Assembly (NCBI GenBank): GCA_035761805.1
Contig: DASTQL010000143.1
Span: forward strand, 1-17,021
DNA from: DASTQL01 sp035761805
Lineage (GTDB): Bacteria > Actinomycetota > Actinomycetes > Jiangellales > Jiangellaceae
Direction of reading: 5' to 3'
Length of the DNA: 17,021 nt
A program made the translations under genes and the position numbers. Positions 15,096-17,021 of the stretch are shown here, piece by piece. The notes below the pieces were generated by a model. That model made no database searches, was not told where the DNA came from, and saw only the letters and a program-made list of their open reading frames with translations. Each line of letters opens with the position of its first letter. The first letter of the stretch is position 1.

Positions 15096-16301
15096 ATGGC
15101 GTACTACCGGTCGGTCGGTGAGGTGCCGCCGAAGCGCCACACGCAGTTCCGGCAACCCGACGGCGGGCTGTACTTCGAGGAGCTCATGGGGGAGGAAGGC
15201 TTCTCCTCCGACTCGTCGCTGCTCTACCACCGGGGCGTGCCATCGGCGGTCGTCGACGCGCGGGTCTGGGACCTCCCCGACCTCGCCACCGTCGCCAACC
15301 ACCCGCTGAAGCCGCGGCACCTCAAGCTGCACGACCTCTTCCCCGGTGAGGAGTGGAAGGCGGCCGACGTCGTCACCGGGCGGCGCCTGGTGCTCGGCAA
15401 CGGCGACGTCCGCATCTCGTACGCCGTGTCCGGTGAGACATCGCCCTACTACCGCAACGCCATCGGCGACGAGTGCGTCTACGTGGAGGCCGGCGAGGCC
15501 ACGGTCGAGACCATCTTCGGCGTGCTGCAGGCCCGGCAGGGCGACTACGTGATCGTGCCGCGGGCGACCGTCCACAGATGGCTCCCGGCTGGCGACGGGC
15601 CCCTGCGCACGTACGTCATCGAGGCCAACTCCCACATCACGCCGCCGAAGCGCTACCTCAGCAAGTTCGGGCAGCTGCTCGAGCACGCGCCCTACTGCGA
15701 GCGCGACCTGCACGGGCCGGCCGAGCCGTACCTGGTCGAGGGGTCCGACGTCGAGGTGTGGACCAAGCACCGCGGGCACGGCCCGTCCGGTGTCGTCGGC
15801 TCGGTGGTGGTCTACCCCACGCACCCGTTCGACGTCGTCGGCTGGGACGGCTGCCTCTACCCGTACACGTTCAACGTCTCGGACTTCGAGCCGATCACCG
15901 GCCGTGTGCACCAGCCGCCGCCGGTGCACCAGGTCTTCGAGGGCTGGAACTTCGTCGTCTGCAACTTCGTGCCGCGCAAGGTGGACTACCACCCGCTGGC
16001 CGTGCCGGTGCCCTACTACCACTCCAACGTCGACAGCGACGAGATCATGTTCTACTGCGGCGGCGACTACGAGGCTCGCAAGGGGTCGGGGATCGGGCCG
16101 GGGTCGGTCTCGGTCCACCCGGGCGGGCACTCGCACGGGCCGCAGCCGGGGGCCGTCGAGGCTTCGCTGGGCAAGGAGTACTTCGACGAGCTCGCCGTCA
16201 TGGTCGACACCTTCCGCCCGCTCGAGCTGGGCGAGGGTGGGTCGGCGTGCGACGACGGGGCGTACGCGTGGACGTGGAGCGGCCGCGGTCCCGGCTCCTG
16301 A
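15096..16301 (+). CDS. hmgA: Homogentisate 1,2-dioxygenase
   Basis: A 401-residue cupin-fold Fe(II) dioxygenase that opens the ring of homogentisate to maleylacetoacetate. Recognisable family blocks are MAYYRSVGEVPPKRHTQFR at the start, YLVEGSDVEVWTKHRG, FEGWNFVVCNFVPRK and PVPYYHSNVDSDEIMFY. The iron ligands inferred by alignment to the human enzyme (His335, Glu341, His371) are His309, Glu316 and His347 in PGGHSHGPQPG. The His-to-Glu spacing is one residue longer than in the human protein; I believe this is a feature of the shorter bacterial branch. At about 400 residues it is shorter than the eukaryotic and proteobacterial enzymes (about 440). It is divergent from the fahA operon, sharing its control region, and ends before a terminator hairpin. 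Confidence 0.96.
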   Translation: MAYYRSVGEVPPKRHTQFRQPDGGLYFEELMGEEGFSSDSSLLYHRGVPSAVVDARVWDLPDLATVANHPLKPRHLKLHDLFPGEEWKAADVVTGRRLVLGNGDVRISYAVSGETSPYYRNAIGDECVYVEAGEATVETIFGVLQARQGDYVIVPRATVHRWLPAGDGPLRTYVIEANSHITPPKRYLSKFGQLLEHAPYCERDLHGPAEPYLVEGSDVEVWTKHRGHGPSGVVGSVVVYPTHPFDVVGWDGCLYPYTFNVSDFEPITGRVHQPPPVHQVFEGWNFVVCNFVPRKVDYHPLAVPVPYYHSNVDSDEIMFYCGGDYEARKGSGIGPGSVSVHPGGHSHGPQPGAVEASLGKEYFDELAVMVDTFRPLELGEGGSACDDGAYAWTWSGRGPGS

Positions 16302-16323
16302 CCCGGCCGTCACGACGCGTGAA

Positions 16324-16352
16324 GGGCCCGCCCGGACCGGCCGGGTGGGCCC
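16324..16352. terminator. Bidirectional terminator hairpin after hmgA
   Basis: GGGCCCGCCCGG (16324-16335) pairs with CCGGGTGGGCCC (16341-16352) over 12 positions, with one G-U and a 5-nt loop. It lies between the converging ends of hmgA and the small membrane protein gene and can serve both. Confidence 0.75.
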
Positions 16353-16378
16353 CGCTCGAGTGCGTTCGTGGACGGTGG

Positions 16379-16528
16379 CTAGACGGTGCTGCGACGCCCC
16401 ATCAGGGTCATGATCAGACCGACGACCAGCACGATCACCCCGATCCAGATGAGCCAGTTGCCGACGCCGCCGAAGCCGATGATGGCCAGCACGACGCCGA
16501 CGATGATGAGGATGAGCCAGAGCGGCAC
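16379..16528 (-). CDS. Very small two-helix membrane protein
   Basis: A 49-residue protein starting with GTG at 16528, preceded by AGGAGG seven bases away, which makes it a credible gene despite its size. Two hydrophobic segments fill almost the whole chain: PLWLILIIVGVVLAIIGF (2-19) and LIWIGVIVLVVGLIMTLMG (26-44), joined by GGVGNW, with a basic end (RRSTV). Similar short two-helix proteins are common in actinobacteria; the function is unknown. Confidence 0.75.
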   Translation of the reverse strand: MPLWLILIIVGVVLAIIGFGGVGNWLIWIGVIVLVVGLIMTLMGRRSTV

Positions 16529-16649
16529 GGGGGCCTCCTACGTCCAGGTGCGGGATGTCGCCTATGTCGTGCCCGTATGGCGGTGATCGAAAACCTGTGG
16601 CTGTCGAGAGCAATGGGCGTCTCGGCCGCGCCCCTGGGCCGTCGACAAC

Positions 16650-16770
16650 GCTGGAGGCAACGTCACCACGCTGGACTTCGTCCAGCTCTCCAAGCAGGTG
16701 TCGAGTCAGGACCTGGACGACCTGTTCGATTCCTGGCTCTTCCTGCCCGAGCGCCCACCCCTTGGCCTCG
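16650..16770 (+). pseudogene. C-terminal fragment of a second M1-family peptidase
   Basis: In the + frame with codons starting at 16656, the translation reads GNVTTLDFVQLSKQV, then SSQDLDDLFDSWLFLPERPP. This matches the C-terminal end of M1-family peptidases and parallels the end of the intact peptidase in this window (TATTEDFIAMYEEVSGQELG, then VFFDVWLYTPEKP). No HEXXH or zinc-ligand segment precedes it: upstream bases turn into the promoter side of the small membrane protein gene and a stop at 16586. The frame stays open past 16770 into Ala/Gly-rich residues and overlaps the next gene antisense. It is a remnant, not an expressed gene. Confidence 0.7.
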
Positions 16771-16906
16771 GGGCGGCGTCGGTCACGGCCGCGGGGTCCG
16801 GCCTGAGCGCCACCCTCGATGGCTCCGGTGCCGCCGGGAGTGCGCCCGTCGTGGCACGGGTGCAGCTCCAGCGGGCGGTCTCACCGGATAGCGGTGAGCA
16901 CGGTCC

Positions 16907-17021
16907 TCACCCGTGCGTGACGGGTTGTCCGCGCAGCTCGACCCCGGCCGCCCGCAGGTCCTCGACGGCCCGCGCCGTGGTGTCCGGGCTGACCCCGGCG
17001 GTGAGGTCGAGCAGGACGGTG
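16907..17021 (-). CDS. Probable nicotinamidase / isochorismatase-family protein, C-terminal end
   Basis: Only the last 37 or so codons are visible; the gene continues past the right edge. The sequence TVLLDLTAGVSPDTTARAVE followed by DLRAAGVELRGQPVTHG and a TGA stop matches the C-terminal strand-helix-strand of isochorismatase-fold amidohydrolases, notably actinobacterial nicotinamidases (PncA, nicotinamide to nicotinate in NAD salvage), where the V-L-x-D-L-T-A-G-V and T-x-x-A-L/V-x-x-L/M motifs are typical. The catalytic Asp, Lys and Cys residues are outside the window, so the enzyme is not confirmed and no symbol is given. Confidence 0.7.
   Translation of the reverse strand, partial: TVLLDLTAGVSPDTTARAVEDLRAAGVELRGQPVTHG

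Noticed and set aside
14982..16613. 543-codon - strand frame opposite hmgA
   Set aside because: Antisense shadow rich in Arg, Val and Asp; the + strand product is clearly HmgA.

Overview
The window is high-GC DNA with frequent GTG starts, strong purine-rich ribosome binding sites and GTGA stop/start overlaps. This fits an actinobacterium. The product families (AsnC-type regulator divergent from hppD, secreted M1 peptidase, small two-helix membrane proteins) point loosely to the Nocardioidaceae or a related order. That placement is inference from gene content, not from a phylogenetic marker. No rRNA, tRNA, CRISPR array, intact insertion sequence or phage gene was seen.

Left part (402-6003, + strand): a tight three-gene operon. 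It starts with a large multidomain signalling ATPase (DUF4062, a cyclase-like domain that has lost key residues, a STAND/NB-ARC ATPase and helical repeats). An 8-bp gap leads to a multicopper oxidase with a Met/His-rich insert, and a 4-bp overlap leads to a DJ-1/PfpI protein resembling isonitrile hydratase. A GC-rich hairpin closes the operon. Next, on the - strand, lie a decayed LVIVD-repeat gene broken by several frameshifts (about 6150-6790) and a small secreted or membrane-anchored protein (6901-7350).

Middle and right part (7396-16301): tyrosine/homogentisate catabolism in two separated clusters. Cluster 1 is an Lrp/AsnC regulator (-) divergent from 4-hydroxyphenylpyruvate dioxygenase (hppD, +), with a perfect 12-bp palindrome between them. 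Cluster 2 is homogentisate 1,2-dioxygenase (hmgA, +) divergent from a conserved protein of unknown function that overlaps fumarylacetoacetase (fahA, both -). Its 110-bp control region carries a CGGACGA direct repeat and a CGGACG/CGTCCG inverted repeat. Together hppD, hmgA and fahA convert 4-hydroxyphenylpyruvate via homogentisate and fumarylacetoacetate to fumarate and acetoacetate. No recognisable maleylacetoacetate isomerase is present, and the unknown gene overlapping fahA is the obvious candidate to examine.

Between the clusters sit a secreted M1-family metallopeptidase followed by a strong terminator hairpin, a small two-helix membrane protein, and on the - strand a START-like (SRPBCC) protein and a lipoprotein alpha/beta-hydrolase downstream of fahA.

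Right edge (16302-17021): a bidirectional terminator hairpin, a 49-residue two-helix membrane protein (-), an orphan C-terminal fragment of a second M1 peptidase (+), and the C-terminal end of a probable nicotinamidase/isochorismatase-family protein (-) running off the window.
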